Notes under the pieces: model-generated
Seen by the model: the letters and a program-made list of their open reading frames with translations, nothing else
What the model was told of the DNA's origin: nothing
The model's database searches: none
NCBI RefSeq assembly: GCF_045679555.1
Contig: NC_092087.1
Coordinates: 89,302,966-89,366,965, forward strand
Length of the DNA stretch: 64,000 bases
Source: Salvelinus alpinus
Taxonomy: Eukaryota; Chordata; Actinopteri; Salmoniformes; Salmonidae
Reading direction: 5' to 3'
Translations under genes and position numbers: made by a program
In this document: piece after piece, positions 25,101-35,819 of the stretch
How the letters are laid out: every line of letters begins with the position of its first letter
How positions within the stretch are numbered: the stretch's first letter is position 1

Positions 25101-26869
25101 AGTACAGGTGGTGATACAGGTCAGTGTTCTCTGTCCCTCTGCAACACGAATCACCTTCACCTGCAGACCTGAAACAATATGTATAAAACCACATACACCT
25201 CTGTGTTAACAGGATGGTTAATATATTTTCTCCTGTAATTCAATATGATATACAGTTGTATCATACGGTGTAGTATTACCTGTGAAAGACAGAGTTGTTC
25301 CTGGGAAACTATGACCCCATCTTGACATCTCAGTTGTAAATCTGAACTTGTACTCAGTTGAGTCACTCTCTCTCAGGTCTGTGATTCTCAGGGTGGAGTC
25401 CTTTTCTGTTTGTCGATGGTATTCCACACGATCTGCATACTCTGAGTCCTGTCTCAGACCGTTAGTTACACCAGACTTCCATTTGTTGAACCAGGATACT
25501 TCTGTGACGTTATGCCAACTGGGATGTGTGTAAAAGCAGGATATGTCCACTGTTGACCCTTTCAAAGCACAGATACTCTGATGGGTGTAAGTCACATTCA
25601 TACAGCTCTCACCCACAACACCTGAAACAAAATGTAGCTGATCAATTCCTGAAACGATAATGAGACTAAATGTTTTAGATGTATTAGACAGTTTCGTTTA
25701 TGAATTTAAAAAAATATTGACATACATCTATACAACTGTTTATCATTCCAATATATATAGTTAAGAATATTGATAGAGAAAGTAATACTATTCTTAATGG
25801 TTCTAAATGATAGCACATACAATATTAGTTTCATTCATACTCACACACTGCAGGAGAGTGGTGATCCTCATGGCCTTTTACAGCACAGGAGTAACTGTCT
25901 GAATAATACATTTTAACAGAGTATTGCCGGGAAGTGGGCTTATTTAGATATTGTCCGTTCTTGTACCAGATGTAGGTGGGGTTGTCAGTCAGAGTACAGG
26001 TGGTGATACAGGTCAGTGTCTTATCCTGATGTCCACCAGTCACCTTCACCTGAAGACCTGGAGAAAAAACAATATCACTGTAAATCCCTTTATCACTGAC
26101 TTATCACTCTAATACAAAGATGGAAGAAATCCTATATTATACAGATTATAATACATACAACAGAACTAATTGGAATTTAACAGAAAAAACACTTTTTTAC
26201 TGTACCTGTGACAGACAAAGTCACTCCAAGTTTGCCAGTATATGTCCCTCCTTCCTGATCTGTTAGTAATCCGAACCTGTACGTAGCTGAGTCTCTCTCT
26301 CTCAGGTCTGTGATTCTCAGGGTACAGTCTTTCTCCTTATCCCAATGATACTCCAGACGACCTGCATACTCTGGGTCCTGACCTAGATATTTAGGTTCTA
26401 CACCAGTCCCCCATTCAGTGAACCAGAGGGTTTTTGTGACTGTACCACTGGGATATGTGTAAGAGCAGGTCAGATCAACTGTTGACCCCCTCAAGGTACA
26501 GATACTCTGAGTGGTGTAAGTCACACTCCAGCCATCCTGACCCAGTACAACTGAAACACACAGTGACACATCACAACATTTATTAAATGAGTCAATGGCT
26601 CTCACTAACAGTAGGGTTTGTCCACACTCTGTTGCTGTAGTTGCTGAGCTGGGTGTGAATGGAAACCACAGATAAGCATCTCTCAATGAGCAGTGAAAGA
26701 CAACTATATAAAGTGAAATAGATACGCCAAACATAACAGAATAACATTATGACTCTTGACCTATTAGAAATGTCTGTAAATTGAAAAACAGGGCAAATGG
26801 GAAAGGGACCATACCTGCCACAGACCAGAGAAAGACCTCCAACACACTTCCTGCTTTTCTCAAAGCCAT
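18372..26869 (-). CDS. CD22/Siglec-like Ig receptor, tail exon split by a transposon
   Basis: Eleven minus-strand coding exons join in compatible phase: 26815-26869 (signal), 26206-26550 (V-type Ig), 25845-26057 (C2), 25280-25621 (V-type), 24938-25168 (C2), 24327-24590 (C2), 24024-24114 (membrane span), 23585-23624, 23259-23336, 22930-22997 continued at 18466-18493 (tail), and 18372-18395 (last, TGA). The layout (signal, V, C2, V, C2, C2, one membrane span, tyrosine-based tail) fits fish CD22-like/Siglec-like receptors, which sit on the leukocyte surface, bind glycans or other ligands, and signal through tail tyrosines. The V-C2 pair appears duplicated. The tail exon is interrupted by a 4.4-kb Harbinger element; translation would run into the element and stop at 22896-22898. 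Ligand and signalling sign are inferred. Confidence 0.85.
18466..18493 (-). pseudogene. distal half of the split tail exon
   Basis: It encodes the (R)SPEYDTLT part of the second tail module and ends in a GTAAGT donor. It is separated from its proximal half (22930-22997) by the Harbinger element. Removing the element and one copy of the CTG duplication restores the frame. Confidence 0.8.
18718..20308 (+). CDS. Harbinger accessory Myb/SANT-like DNA-binding protein
   Basis: Eight exons join in frame: 18718-18875, 19167-19237, 19325-19501, 19592-19653, 19736-19822, 19910-19951, 20020-20193 and 20273-20308 (TAG). The N-terminus has a Myb/SANT-like trihelix (starts [20 protein letters not shown]; tryptophans in [10 protein letters not shown] and [10 protein letters not shown]). 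A Gly/Ser/Pro-rich linker and an acidic patch (DGDDDEEE) follow. The C-terminus is a strongly charged coiled coil (20020-20193). In Harbinger systems this partner protein brings the nuclease to the nucleus and to the transposon ends. I see no stop or frameshift in it. Confidence 0.85.
20529..21801 (+). pseudogene. HARBI1-type Harbinger transposase, frameshifted
   Basis: Four exons: 20529-20953, 21023-21138, 21235-21336 and 21431-21801 (TAG). Family hallmarks are the start [20 protein letters not shown], the DDE-nuclease motifs AVDCTH (first Asp, exon 2) and SVHDSRIF (second Asp, exon 3), and [15 protein letters not shown] (Glu, exon 4). At about 20821-20830 the reading frame shifts: the text after GDAEQ continues in another frame as [13 protein letters not shown] short deletion between CTGAACA repeats would explain it. 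The exon 3/4 junction as I place it is also out of phase by one base. It is probably dead, and catalysis would have to come from another copy. Confidence 0.85.
22930..22997 (-). pseudogene. proximal half of the split tail exon
   Basis: It encodes [20 protein letters not shown] and KT, then meets the right end of the Harbinger element. Reading on gives [11 protein letters not shown] and a stop at 22896-22898. The intact exon would have encoded a YSPL...YDTL pair. Confidence 0.85.
23005..23146. repeat. GA-rich microsatellite
   Basis: Interrupted GAGA/GGGA repeats in the intron between the two tail exons. The ORF of 22915-23226 across it is a by-product. Confidence 0.9.
23259..23336 (-). CDS. 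CD22-like tail exon 1, ITAM-like tyrosine pair
   Basis: A 26-codon exon in phase 0 contains [19 protein letters not shown]. Two YxxL motifs are eight residues apart, with an acidic residue just before the first, matching the general ITAM spacing. The likely donor is a GC-type site (CTG/GCAAGT), an accepted rare class. Confidence 0.75.
23585..23624 (-). CDS. CD22-like juxtamembrane exon
   Basis: A 40-bp exon between CTTCACAG and GTGATT, encoding [13 protein letters not shown]. Confidence 0.65.
23700..23905 (-). repeat. tRNA-derived SINE in an intron
   Basis: On the minus strand it has a tRNA-like head (TAGCTTAGTGGTTAGAGCG, A-box; GGTTGCAAGATTGAATC, B-box) and ends in the salmonid tail CTTGCCTAGTTAAATAAA. 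A second, head-only fragment in the opposite orientation (GTGGCCTAGTGGTTAAGGGC) follows at 23906-23938. Confidence 0.75.
24024..24114 (-). CDS. CD22-like transmembrane exon
   Basis: It encodes EKQTSVLTA followed by about 20 hydrophobic residues ([17 protein letters not shown]) and MWFR, a single-pass type I membrane anchor with a basic stop-transfer residue. Confidence 0.85.
24327..24590 (-). CDS. CD22-like C2-type Ig domain 3 (membrane-proximal)
   Basis: Eighty-eight codons. Ig cysteines lie in VTLTCSSDA and GEYYCETQN, with the core Trp in YTWYKK. It opens with [10 protein letters not shown], typical of fish CD22-like D-domains. Confidence 0.85.
24938..25168 (-). CDS. CD22-like C2-type Ig domain 2
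   Basis: Seventy-seven codons with [20 protein letters not shown] and [12 protein letters not shown]. It carries the extra Cys (TTCTL) seen in Siglec second domains. It is nearly identical in build to 25845-26057. Confidence 0.85.
25280..25621 (-). CDS. CD22-like V-type Ig domain 2
   Basis: One hundred fourteen codons. The F-strand motif [12 protein letters not shown] resembles the Siglec sialic-acid template, in which the Arg pairs with the sugar carboxylate and a Trp stacks on it. The E-strand Cys of classic Siglec V domains is replaced by Ser ([10 protein letters not shown]). Confidence 0.85.
25845..26057 (-). CDS. CD22-like C2-type Ig domain 1
   Basis: Seventy-one codons with [20 protein letters not shown] and [12 protein letters not shown], ending SPAVC. 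It is a paralogue of the exon at 24938-25168. Confidence 0.85.
26206..26550 (-). CDS. CD22-like V-type Ig domain 1
   Basis: One hundred fifteen codons. B-strand Cys in VDLTCSYTY and E-strand Cys in [10 protein letters not shown] fit the intrasheet disulfide of Siglec V domains. The F strand reads TYRFGLLTD, with Gly where the sialic-acid Arg would be. Confidence 0.85.
26815..26869 (-). CDS. CD22-like signal-peptide exon
   Basis: It starts [18 protein letters not shown], a basic then hydrophobic leader. It ends with a GTATGG donor and is in phase with the next exon. This is the first ATG after the acceptor (CACCCTGCAG, or slightly upstream). Confidence 0.75.
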
Positions 26870-27185
26870 TGTTGCATCTCCCACCCTGCAGTGTTAGAAA
26901 CATAAACAACAACTCACTCTATAGCTGGTGAATATCTCCATACATCATCATCAACAACAATCACTTATTGAACAGATGTGTAGTACTGTAAACACATATT
27001 TCTACATTGATTGTTGTGAAGCTGTTTTATTCTCAGAACCCCAAATATAGGAGGAATAATGTTCATTCCTCTACGGTCCATCAAGCTGTACAGCAGCCTA
27101 AAGACTGACCAATATGTTCAATGATAGCTCCTATCCCCAAGCTGTGAGGATAAACAGCAAGTGACTCTCTCTCTCACTAACTCAC

Positions 27186-27203
27186 ACACACACACACACA
27201 CAT

Positions 27204-27258
<55 letters not shown>

Positions 27259-27290
27259 CACACGCACACACGCACACACGCACACACACC
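27186..27290. repeat. CA/GCAC microsatellite
   Basis: CA units pass into a GCAC tetranucleotide run and back to CA-rich sequence, in the first intron of the CD22-like gene. Confidence 0.9.
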
Positions 27291-27361
27291 ATCTGTAGTG
27301 AAGGTCCATAAGGCCCATGGAGTCTGTATCAAAGTCTAGAGAGCTGGTTGTTATGGATGTA

Positions 27362-27556
27362 GAAAAGTTAAAACACACATCCTACACAGTATAGATGTCA
27401 ACCCTACTCCCTATCAGTCTGGTCCTGAAGGGCCCTCAGTCTGAAGGGCCCTCAGTCTGGTCCTGAAGGGCCCCTTATCTGAGGGCCCTTCAGGACCAGA
27501 CTGATAGGGAGTAGGGTTGACATCTATACTGTGTAGGATGTGTGTTTTAACTTTTC
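27362..27556. repeat. perfect 78-bp inverted repeat
   Basis: Arms 27362-27439 and 27479-27556 are exact reverse complements over 78 bp, with a 39-bp spacer that itself repeats the inner part of the arm (TCTGAAGGGCCCTCAGTCTG). It lies in intron 1 of the CD22-like gene and could form a cruciform or an RNA hairpin. Confidence 0.95.
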
Positions 27557-27750
27557 ACTTACTGCGTCATTCACACACACAGACACTCAACCACGCCGTG
27601 GGAGACACTTTATGAATACTGGCCCTGATGTGACAACCAAAACACAGCTCAAAACATAACAAGAAGTAAAATGATAGTATATGTATATGACTAATGACTA
27701 AAAACAAATAACCACAAACTATATTTCAAGATATTGTCAAGCGTACTTAC

Positions 27751-27840
27751 AGAGTGAAGTAAAGGGGAGAGGTGAAAACAAGAAGTAAGTGTTGACACAT
27801 TATAAAGTCGTCAGAACACATGTAGCTGAATCAGAACTGT
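27751..27840 (-). other. 5' leader exon of the CD22-like gene
   Basis: The same donor (CTCT/GTAAGTACGC) and exon sequence occur at 3139 and 31399. It lies 0.9 kb upstream of the signal-peptide exon on the same strand, so it is the likely non-coding first exon. The upper boundary is approximate. Confidence 0.55.
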
Positions 27841-27984
27841 CCTTTTCCTTCCTCTTTAAGACATTAACATGCATCATGACCAGACCAGTACGTCAGAAAA
27901 GGGCTGTGTCTGTATTTCAACAGACATTGTGAAAAAGACTGCAGCTCACACACTTTCCAGCTCACACTCTCAAACACATTGATC

Positions 27985-28515
27985 CCCTGAACGCAGCTCA
28001 CTCTTCAGATCCCAATCACCTGAATTCTGATCACCTGTTCACAAACCTGTATGTCATTATCACACTATTTAGTTCAGTTCGTTGCACCCCATCATTGTGA
28101 GGTATTGTTTGTTTTGTGACACACTTCTTTCCTGTATTTAGTCCTGTGTATGATAGTTTTTGCCTTCCTCACTAACGACGCCTTTTGCCTATTCCATGCA
28201 TGTAACTTAGCCTATCGGATGTCCTGTTATCAACCTCTTGCCTGTTCTCCCAGACTACGTTACTAGCCTTTTCCCTGCCTGTACTGTTGCCTTTTTGGTC
28301 TGGGTGTTCTAGGTGATGTGATGTTCTCTGGTGTTGGTCTGGGTGTTCTAGGTGATCTGATGTTGGTCTGGGTGCCATTTTGGACCCCCTGTTTCTGACC
28401 TTCTGCCTGCCCCTGGACACAGCTTCCTGCCTCCTCCTGTGGTCTTTTAAAGAAACACCTGCTGCGCCCTGCGCTTGAAACCAGCTCTCTGTCTCCCATC
28501 GTGTTCGTTACACAT
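27985..28515 (-). repeat. possible solo LTR or retroelement end
   Basis: The stretch ends GTGTTCGTTACA after CACCTGCTGCGCCCTGCGCT, which I recall as the end of a common salmonid retroelement LTR. A degenerate poly(A)-like signal precedes it. The left limit and class are uncertain, and no coding frame is supported. Confidence 0.35.
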
Positions 28516-28589
28516 GTAAACAATGTGTTGACTATACTATTTATAACGTTAACAATTTATTGTGTTGCCTTGCCCTTCTGAGTTCTGTA

Positions 28590-28750
28590 TATACAGGTCA
28601 AAGGTCCATGATGTCATTCAATTAGAACCCATTCCATTTAACACCCATGTCCATCACTCCTCATCAGCTGTACAAAATGATACTGAAGGTTCAGTGTTTT
28701 AGACTAGAGCTGCCCCTACTGGCATCTCAACATTACTGCACCATCCTAAT
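28590..28750. repeat. third copy of the duplicated flank
   Basis: It matches 5255-5395 and 31685-31810 (ACTAGAGCTGCCCCTACTGG then CATCTCAACATTACTGCA). It shows that the CD22-like locus belongs to the same duplicated family of segments. Confidence 0.75.
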
Positions 28751-29009
28751 AATAATGTCCTCAGTAATGATGGGCTAATAACAACATAACAAACTGACAA
28801 TACATCAGATAGAATGGTGAAACACAACTCTGGCTACTTGACAAAGTCACATTTAATCACATAAACACTGATGTCTGTAGTAGTACAAAATGTCACTATC
28901 ATATTATGTTACACTGTTGACCCTTGTGTACAGTACTGGTAGTAGCATTAGTTAGCAGAGGAATCAGTATCATCATCACCATAGCCTGCTGTATTGACTG
29001 CTGTTGTCC

Positions 29010-30010
29010 ATATACTGTACAATCTAATGTAGCCTGTTATCCATATATAGTCTAATGTAGCCTGTTATCTATATACAGTCTAATGTAGCCTGTTATCCAT
29101 ATATAGTCTAATGTAGCCTGTTATCCATATATAGTCTAATGTAGCCTGTTATCCATATATAGTCTAATGTACCTGATATCCATATATAGTCTAATGTAGC
29201 CTGTTATCCATATACATTCTAATGTAGCCTGTTATCCATATATAGTCTAATGTAGCCTGTTATCCATATATAGTCTAATGTAGCCTGTTGTCCATATATA
29301 GTCTAATGTAGCCTGTTACCCATATATAGTCTAATGTAGCCTGTTGTCCATATACAGTCTAATGTAGCCTGTTATCCATATATAGTCTAATGTAGCATGT
29401 TATCCATATATAGTCTAATGTAGCCTGTTATCCATATAGTCTAATGTAGCCTGTTATCCATATATAGTCTAATGTAGCCTGTTATCCATATATAGTCTAA
29501 TGTAGCCTGTTATCCATATATAGTCTAATGTAGCCTGTTATCCATATATAGTCGAATGTAGCCTGTTATCCATATATAGTCTAATGTAGCCTGTTATCTA
29601 TATATAGTCTGATGTAGCCTGTTATCCATATATAGTCTAATGTAGCCTGTTATCCATATATAGTCTAATGTAGCCTGATATCCATATATAGACTAATGTA
29701 GCCTGTTATCCATATATAGTCTAATGTAGCCTGTTATCCATATAGAGTCTAATGTAGCCTGTTATCCATATATAGTCTAATGTAGCCTGTTATCCATATA
29801 TAGTCTAATGTAGCCTGTTATCCATATATAGTCTAATGTAGCCTGTTATCCATATATAGTCTAATGTAGCCTGATATCCATATATAGTCTAATGTAGCCT
29901 GCTATCCATATATAGTCTAATGTAGCCTGTTATCCATATATAATCTAATGTAGCCTGTTATCCATATACAGTCTAATGTTGCATGTTATCCATATATAGT
30001 CTATTGTAGC
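29010..30010. repeat. 28-bp minisatellite
   Basis: About 35 units contain TAGCCTGTTATCCATATATA, with scattered point variants. The unit is AT-rich. No gene lies here. Confidence 0.95.
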
Positions 30011-30189
30011 CTGTTATCCAGATACTGTAAAGTGCATATAAAGAAGCATAGAATGACATATTAGAACTACTAACTAGTAATTTAATAGGATCTCTGTGTA
30101 AAAAACTCTGATATGATTCAGGAGGCCTGTAATAGGTCCATCTAGGACAGGAAGGTAGAACAGGAGAGTGATGTTGAGTGTGTTCTAAA

Positions 30190-30679
30190 CCAACAAAACT
30201 ACAACCCACCATCACTGTGTCTCATGTTAATACTACTCCTAAACACAACCCACCTTCACTGTGTCTCATGTTAATACTACTCCTAAACACAACCCACCAT
30301 CACTGTGTCTCATGTTAATACTACTCCTAAACACAACCCACCGTCACTGTGTCTCATGTTGATACTACTCCTAAACACAACCCACCATCACTGTGTCTCA
30401 TGTTAATACTACTCCTAAACACAACCCACCATCACTGTGTCTCATGTTAATACTACTCCTAAACACAACCCACCTTCACTGTGTCTCATGTTAATACTAC
30501 TCCTAAACACAACCCACCATCACTGTGTCTCATGTTAATACTACTCCTAAACACAACCCACCGTCACTGTGTCTCATGTTAATACTACTCCTAAACACAA
30601 CCCACCATCACTGTGTCTCATGTTAATACTACTCCTAAACACAACCCACCATCACTGTGTCTCATGTTAATACTACTCC
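30190..30679. repeat. 44-bp minisatellite, right array
   Basis: About 11 units of the same repeat as 1-2459, ending at the same flank (AACCTCTTATGAAGCATCCA). Confidence 0.95.
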
Positions 30680-30929
30680 TTAACCTCTTATGAAGCATCC
30701 ACTCAATCACTCTTACTCTTTCTGTCACTTCAAAATATCCACCACCACAATCTATTGCACTCAGAGCTCTTAAAATAGCAAGCACACGTCTTTATGTGAA
30801 ACCACATGTACAATGTACATCCCGTCTTTTGAAGCACACAATATAGTTCAGTATTTGTCAAGGGTGACAATAATGTTGGTCGTGACTGTATATCCCACAA
30901 TCAGATTAATATGTCAAAATACATTTATA

Positions 30930-31017
<88 letters not shown>
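30930..31017. repeat. CA microsatellite
   Basis: About 43 uninterrupted CA units. Confidence 0.95.
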
Positions 31018-31020
<3 letters not shown>

Positions 31021-31398
31021 ATACTTGACCCTGGTATACTTTGACAGTGAACATGACCCTATTGAATGGAGATCTGGGTATTACTGGCAAACTTTACTGA
31101 TCATGTTTTAAACATGTAAATGAATAAACTGAACTAAACTAAACACATGAAACCACAGTCCAGGATCAGTATTCACAAAGTGTCTCAGAGTAGGAGAGCT
31201 GATCTGGGATCAGTTTAGCCTTTTAGATCATAATTGTATGGACCGTCTGAGACACTTTATGAACAAAGGCCCTGATGTAACAACCAAAACACAGTTCAAA
31301 ATAAACCAACAAGTACAAAGACACAGGAAGTCATGTGATGTACGGCTAAAAACATCAAAACTAAAACTATATTTCAAGATATCGTCAAGTGTACTTAC

Positions 31399-31520
31399 AG
31401 AGTGAAGTGAAGGGGAAGGTCTTGAACAGTGAGTCAACGTACTGTCACTGCGTGGAAACAAGAAGTAGTCTACTGTAAGTATTAGTAGAAGCAGGCATAG
31501 CCTAAGTGTGAGTTCTGTGG
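31399..31520 (-). other. orphan 5' leader exon, right copy
   Basis: Same exon and donor as 3139 and 27751. The next same-strand coding exon is the CD22-like signal exon at 26869, so this could serve as a distal alternative first exon for that gene, or be a remnant. Confidence 0.5.
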
Positions 31521-33323
31521 TTGACACATTTTAAAGTAGCCTAGTCAGGGCATTAACATGCAGCAACAGCATGTCACATAAGGGATGTTACTGTATCTAA
31601 ATAGAAAATGGTCTAAAGTCAGAATACTGTAGTTACATTTCTTTATTTGAGGAGTGGACCTTCATGTTTTACAAGAGACACAATGTGACCCATTCCCATC
31701 ACTCCTCATCAGCTGGTACTGAAGGTTCCAGAACAGATGAAAGGGGAGTATCTTTGGTACCAGTGTTCTAGACTAGAGCTCTCCCTACTGACATCTCAAC
31801 ATTACTGCAGCTTCCAGGCTTCATATGTCCCCACTAGTCCGATGAAAATATCTTAAATACAAGTTAGAAAATGTCAAAAATGTATATATAGAATAAAACA
31901 GTCACGTACATAAAAGTACTGTTATTGGGACTTATGTTGAACTGGCGTTTGAATTGAGTGAACTGGTGATCTCAACTAGCTTGTTAGCTACATGAAGCTG
32001 CTGTTATTCAGTGATAAACAAGTGTTTTTGTGCATCACACAGCTACTCTGAATGGACTGGATTGTGAACAATATGATGTGCTGCCGCTGAATTACAACAA
32101 GACCCCATAGTTAGCTAGTGAGCTAACTAGTTAGCTAACATTTAGCTATTAACATTAGCTAGCTAGAAACAACAGACAACAGTGAGCTGTCATTATGCCA
32201 AGGCCAAGGCAAGCTGCTCTGAGTTTCCAGTGTGTTCTTGTGTGAAAGAGATGTCTTCAGCTCACGGATCTTCAGAACAACGGACTCAAAGTGAACCCTG
32301 ACATGCATATAACTAAGGCTATCTGTCTGTCTGGGATTATTGTGTCCTATTGTGTTTGTATGATGCGTGTTTTTTTAAATGACAATTAATAATCTTTCAT
32401 GTAATTGTTTTATGCTGCTTCATTATTGTTATTTTATTGTGTGATTATTTTTTTTTCATTTTTATAATTTAAAAAATCTAATATTTTCTTGCATATTAAC
32501 AACTGCATTGTTGCTTAAGGGCTTGTCAGTAACCATTTTACAGTAAGGTCTACACCTGTTGTACTTATACAATTTGATGTGATTTGTGTGTCTAGGTGCT
32601 GGACATTGCTCCCTCTGACACTGGGTTTCTGAACCTCTAAAAGTCTGAGCCGTTTGGGGGGTTCTACTAGCTGACATATGGTATTGTTTTAAGGTGGTAA
32701 TACCATGGATCATTTAGCTATTTGATTTTGAATTATAGTACCCCTTTAGGTAAAAAAGGAGAAGGACTAATGTTTGTGAGAGCAGGCAGGTGACTGCAAT
32801 ATAGTCTGCCTGGAACATGCCCCATATTCAACTGTAATTCAATTCAAAAATAGCATTTATTTATCCCCTGTTGGGGCAATTACTAGGCACCCTATGGCAT
32901 CAGGCTGGCAGTGAGTCTCACAGTGACATCACAAGGGGTCACATGTCCAGTCACATGACCATACATACATACACAGTAAAACATATGATAACAACAGATG
33001 TCAGCCCCCTTAGTGTCTACAACATGGTCATCATAGAGGCGTTCACTGGGCAAAGATCCCTTCAAAGTTCTAATGATGATGTAATTTCCATGTTTCACAG
33101 TTCAGGCCGAGGGAGAGGGGGAAGGAAATCAGAGGTGCACTCCTCTTCACTTTGATTGACACTTCACACACTCATTCTATATGTCCAGTGTTCTGTCTGG
33201 GATCTGTGGTCTGTGCCAGAGGACTACAAACGGGGTGACCCCCCCCAAGCATCCTGTTCCCTTTTAAAGTAGGGACACAGTCCCTCATCCTCTTCCTTAA
33301 TCTTCATCATTCTCCTCCCTCTC

Positions 33324-34516
33324 TCATATCCAGTCGCTGCGTGGTGGACAGGGTTGCCATGGTTTCCTGTCTCTTCCTCTCTGGTCAGGCTTGAAGCGAC
33401 ACTTGTCACCATAGAAACAGCCGGTGGTCCTCCAGAAGAAACACTCGTCACCATTGATGGGAGCCATCCTCCTGGTCCTGGGAGAGAGAGAGACAAACTG
33501 TATGAAAACACAAACACCTGCACCAGTGCTCCTGCTTCCTCCTTCCATCACTTTGTACATTTCAAAAGTTTATATGAGTTGATTGGTAACACTTTAGAAT
33601 ACCTCATAATGATGTTTTGACTGCAGATGGATGTCCTTACCCTGTGGAGGCGTACTGGGAGGCTGAGGAGGTGTTGAGGCCTATAGGGTTGGTCCTCTGA
33701 GGAGAGGAAGGGGTTCTCTGCATCTAGCGGTCTGGGTACCTGATCACCAGCCTGGTGCTCTCCAGCTCCACCCCCTGGACAGGAGGACAAACCGCAGGCG
33801 CAGTCCAAATACATATAATTGAACCAATAGCATTGTCCCAAAAGTACAATGGAACTAATAGCATTGTCCAAAAAGTACAGTGAAACCAATAACATTGCAT
33901 TGGATTTTATTACTGGCTTGTTTTTCATTTGCCGCCAGAAAATAGTTGAATCGTTGTACTTTTCTCTCTGTGTTGGATCAATGATGATACTATTTATGTG
34001 CAAGACTCAAGCTCTACACTGAAGGCTCTTGACTCTGTGTATCATGCAGAGACGTCTAACTCACCATTGTGATCTCTACAGTGCTGTCAGGTGGACATCA
34101 GTAGCAACACGCAGGCTCAAACACTGGTACATTCTTATTCAGAAGACCATTTAATAAGGAAAACTGCCATTTTATATATCCTCTCTTCTAGCATGAAATG
34201 AGAACACATACAAACCCAATAGCATAGTCCCAAAAGTACAATAGAACCAATAGCATAGTACTAAGCGTACAATGGAACCAATAGTATAGTCTCAAAAGTA
34301 CAATGGAACCATTAGTCCCAAAAATACAATTGAACCAATAGCATGGTCCCAAGAGTACAAACTCCTTAAGTTCAAGCTAAAAAATTGAAAGCACATCTCA
34401 CATAGTTAAATGCATATGACAGCATTATGTTTCATCCCACCTCTCACCTTTAGCCTCTCCAAGGTGCAAGTGGACATGTTGGGATTCTTGAAGTTGACAA
34501 AGGCACATAATCTCTC
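33324..34516 (-). pseudogene. CCCH zinc-finger fragment lacking its histidine (right copy)
   Basis: Same three exons as the left copy: about 34448-34516, 33641-33774 and 33324-33477. Splice sites are kept and the frame is open to a TGA at 33324. A 6-bp in-frame deletion changes RFKHKPEQ to RFKPDQ, removing the fourth zinc ligand of the C-X7-C-X5-C-X3-H finger. The C-terminus is eight residues longer (ends CPPRSDWI). It could be a decaying paralogue or a protein that no longer binds zinc there. Confidence 0.65.
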
Positions 34517-35670
34517 TTGTAGAACTCTGGTACTCTCTCTTTCCCCACACCAACAGTACAGAACATATAATCAGAATGTAGAACTCTGATACTCTCTCTT
34601 TCCCCACACCTACAATACAGAACATATAATCAGAATGTAGAACTCTGGTACTCTCTCTTTCCCCACACCTACAATACAGAACATATAATCAGAATGTAGA
34701 ACTCTGGTACTCTCTCTTTCCCCACACCTACAATACAGAACATATAATCAGAATGTAGAACTCTGGTACTCTCTATCTCCCCACACCAACAGTACAGAAC
34801 ATATAATCAGAATGTAGAACTCTGATACTCTCTATCTCCCCACACCAACAGTACAGAACATATAATCAGAATGTAGAACTCTGATACTCTCTATCTCCCC
34901 ACACCAACAGTACAGAACATATAATCAGAATGTAGAACTCTGATACTCTCTCTCTCCCCACACCAACAGTACAGAACATATAATCAGAATGTAGAACTCT
35001 GATACTCTCTCTCTCCCCACACCAACAGTACAGAACATATAATCAGAATGTAGAACTCTGATACTCTCTCTCTCCCCACACCAACAGTACAGAACATATA
35101 ATCAGAATGTAGAACTCTGATACTCTCTATCTCCTCTCACCTACAGTACAGAACATATAATCAGAATGTAGAACTCTGATACTCTCTCTCTCCCCACACC
35201 AACAGTACAGAACATATAATCAGAATGTAGAACTCTGATACTCTCTCTCTCCCCACACCAACAGTACAGAACATATAATCAGAATGTAGAACTCTGATAC
35301 TCTCTATCTCCCCTCACCTACAATACATAACCTAGATCTAGAATGTAGAACTCTGATACTCTCTATCTCCCCACACCTACAGTACATAACCTAGATCTAG
35401 AATGTAGAACTCTGATACTCTCTCTCTCCCCACACCTACAGTACATAACCTAGATCTAGAATGTAGAACTCTGATACTCTCTCTTTCCCCACACCTACAA
35501 TACAGAACATAGAATCAGAATGTAGAACTCTGATACTCTCGATCTTCCCACACCTACAGTAAAGAACATAGAATTAGAATCAAGAACTTTGATACTCTCG
35601 ATCTTCCCACACCTACATTACAGAACATATAAATAGAATGTAGAACTCTGACACTCTCTATCTCACCAAC
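34500..35670. repeat. 59-bp minisatellite (right copy)
   Basis: About 20 units contain ACAGAACATATAATCAGAAT and TAGAACTCTGATACTCTC. The left copy has about three. Later units shift to a CCTAGATCTAGAATG variant. Confidence 0.9.
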
Positions 35671-35819
35671 AGTACAGAATGTAGAAGGAGGAGAGGAAGG
35701 GAGGGAGATGACCACAGTCAAAATATAAGGAATATATGAACAGGGTGCTATTTGAGACAGCCTATAGAACCTATAACAGTAGAAATGTATACTGTGGAAT
35801 AACCAGAATAAATATACTC

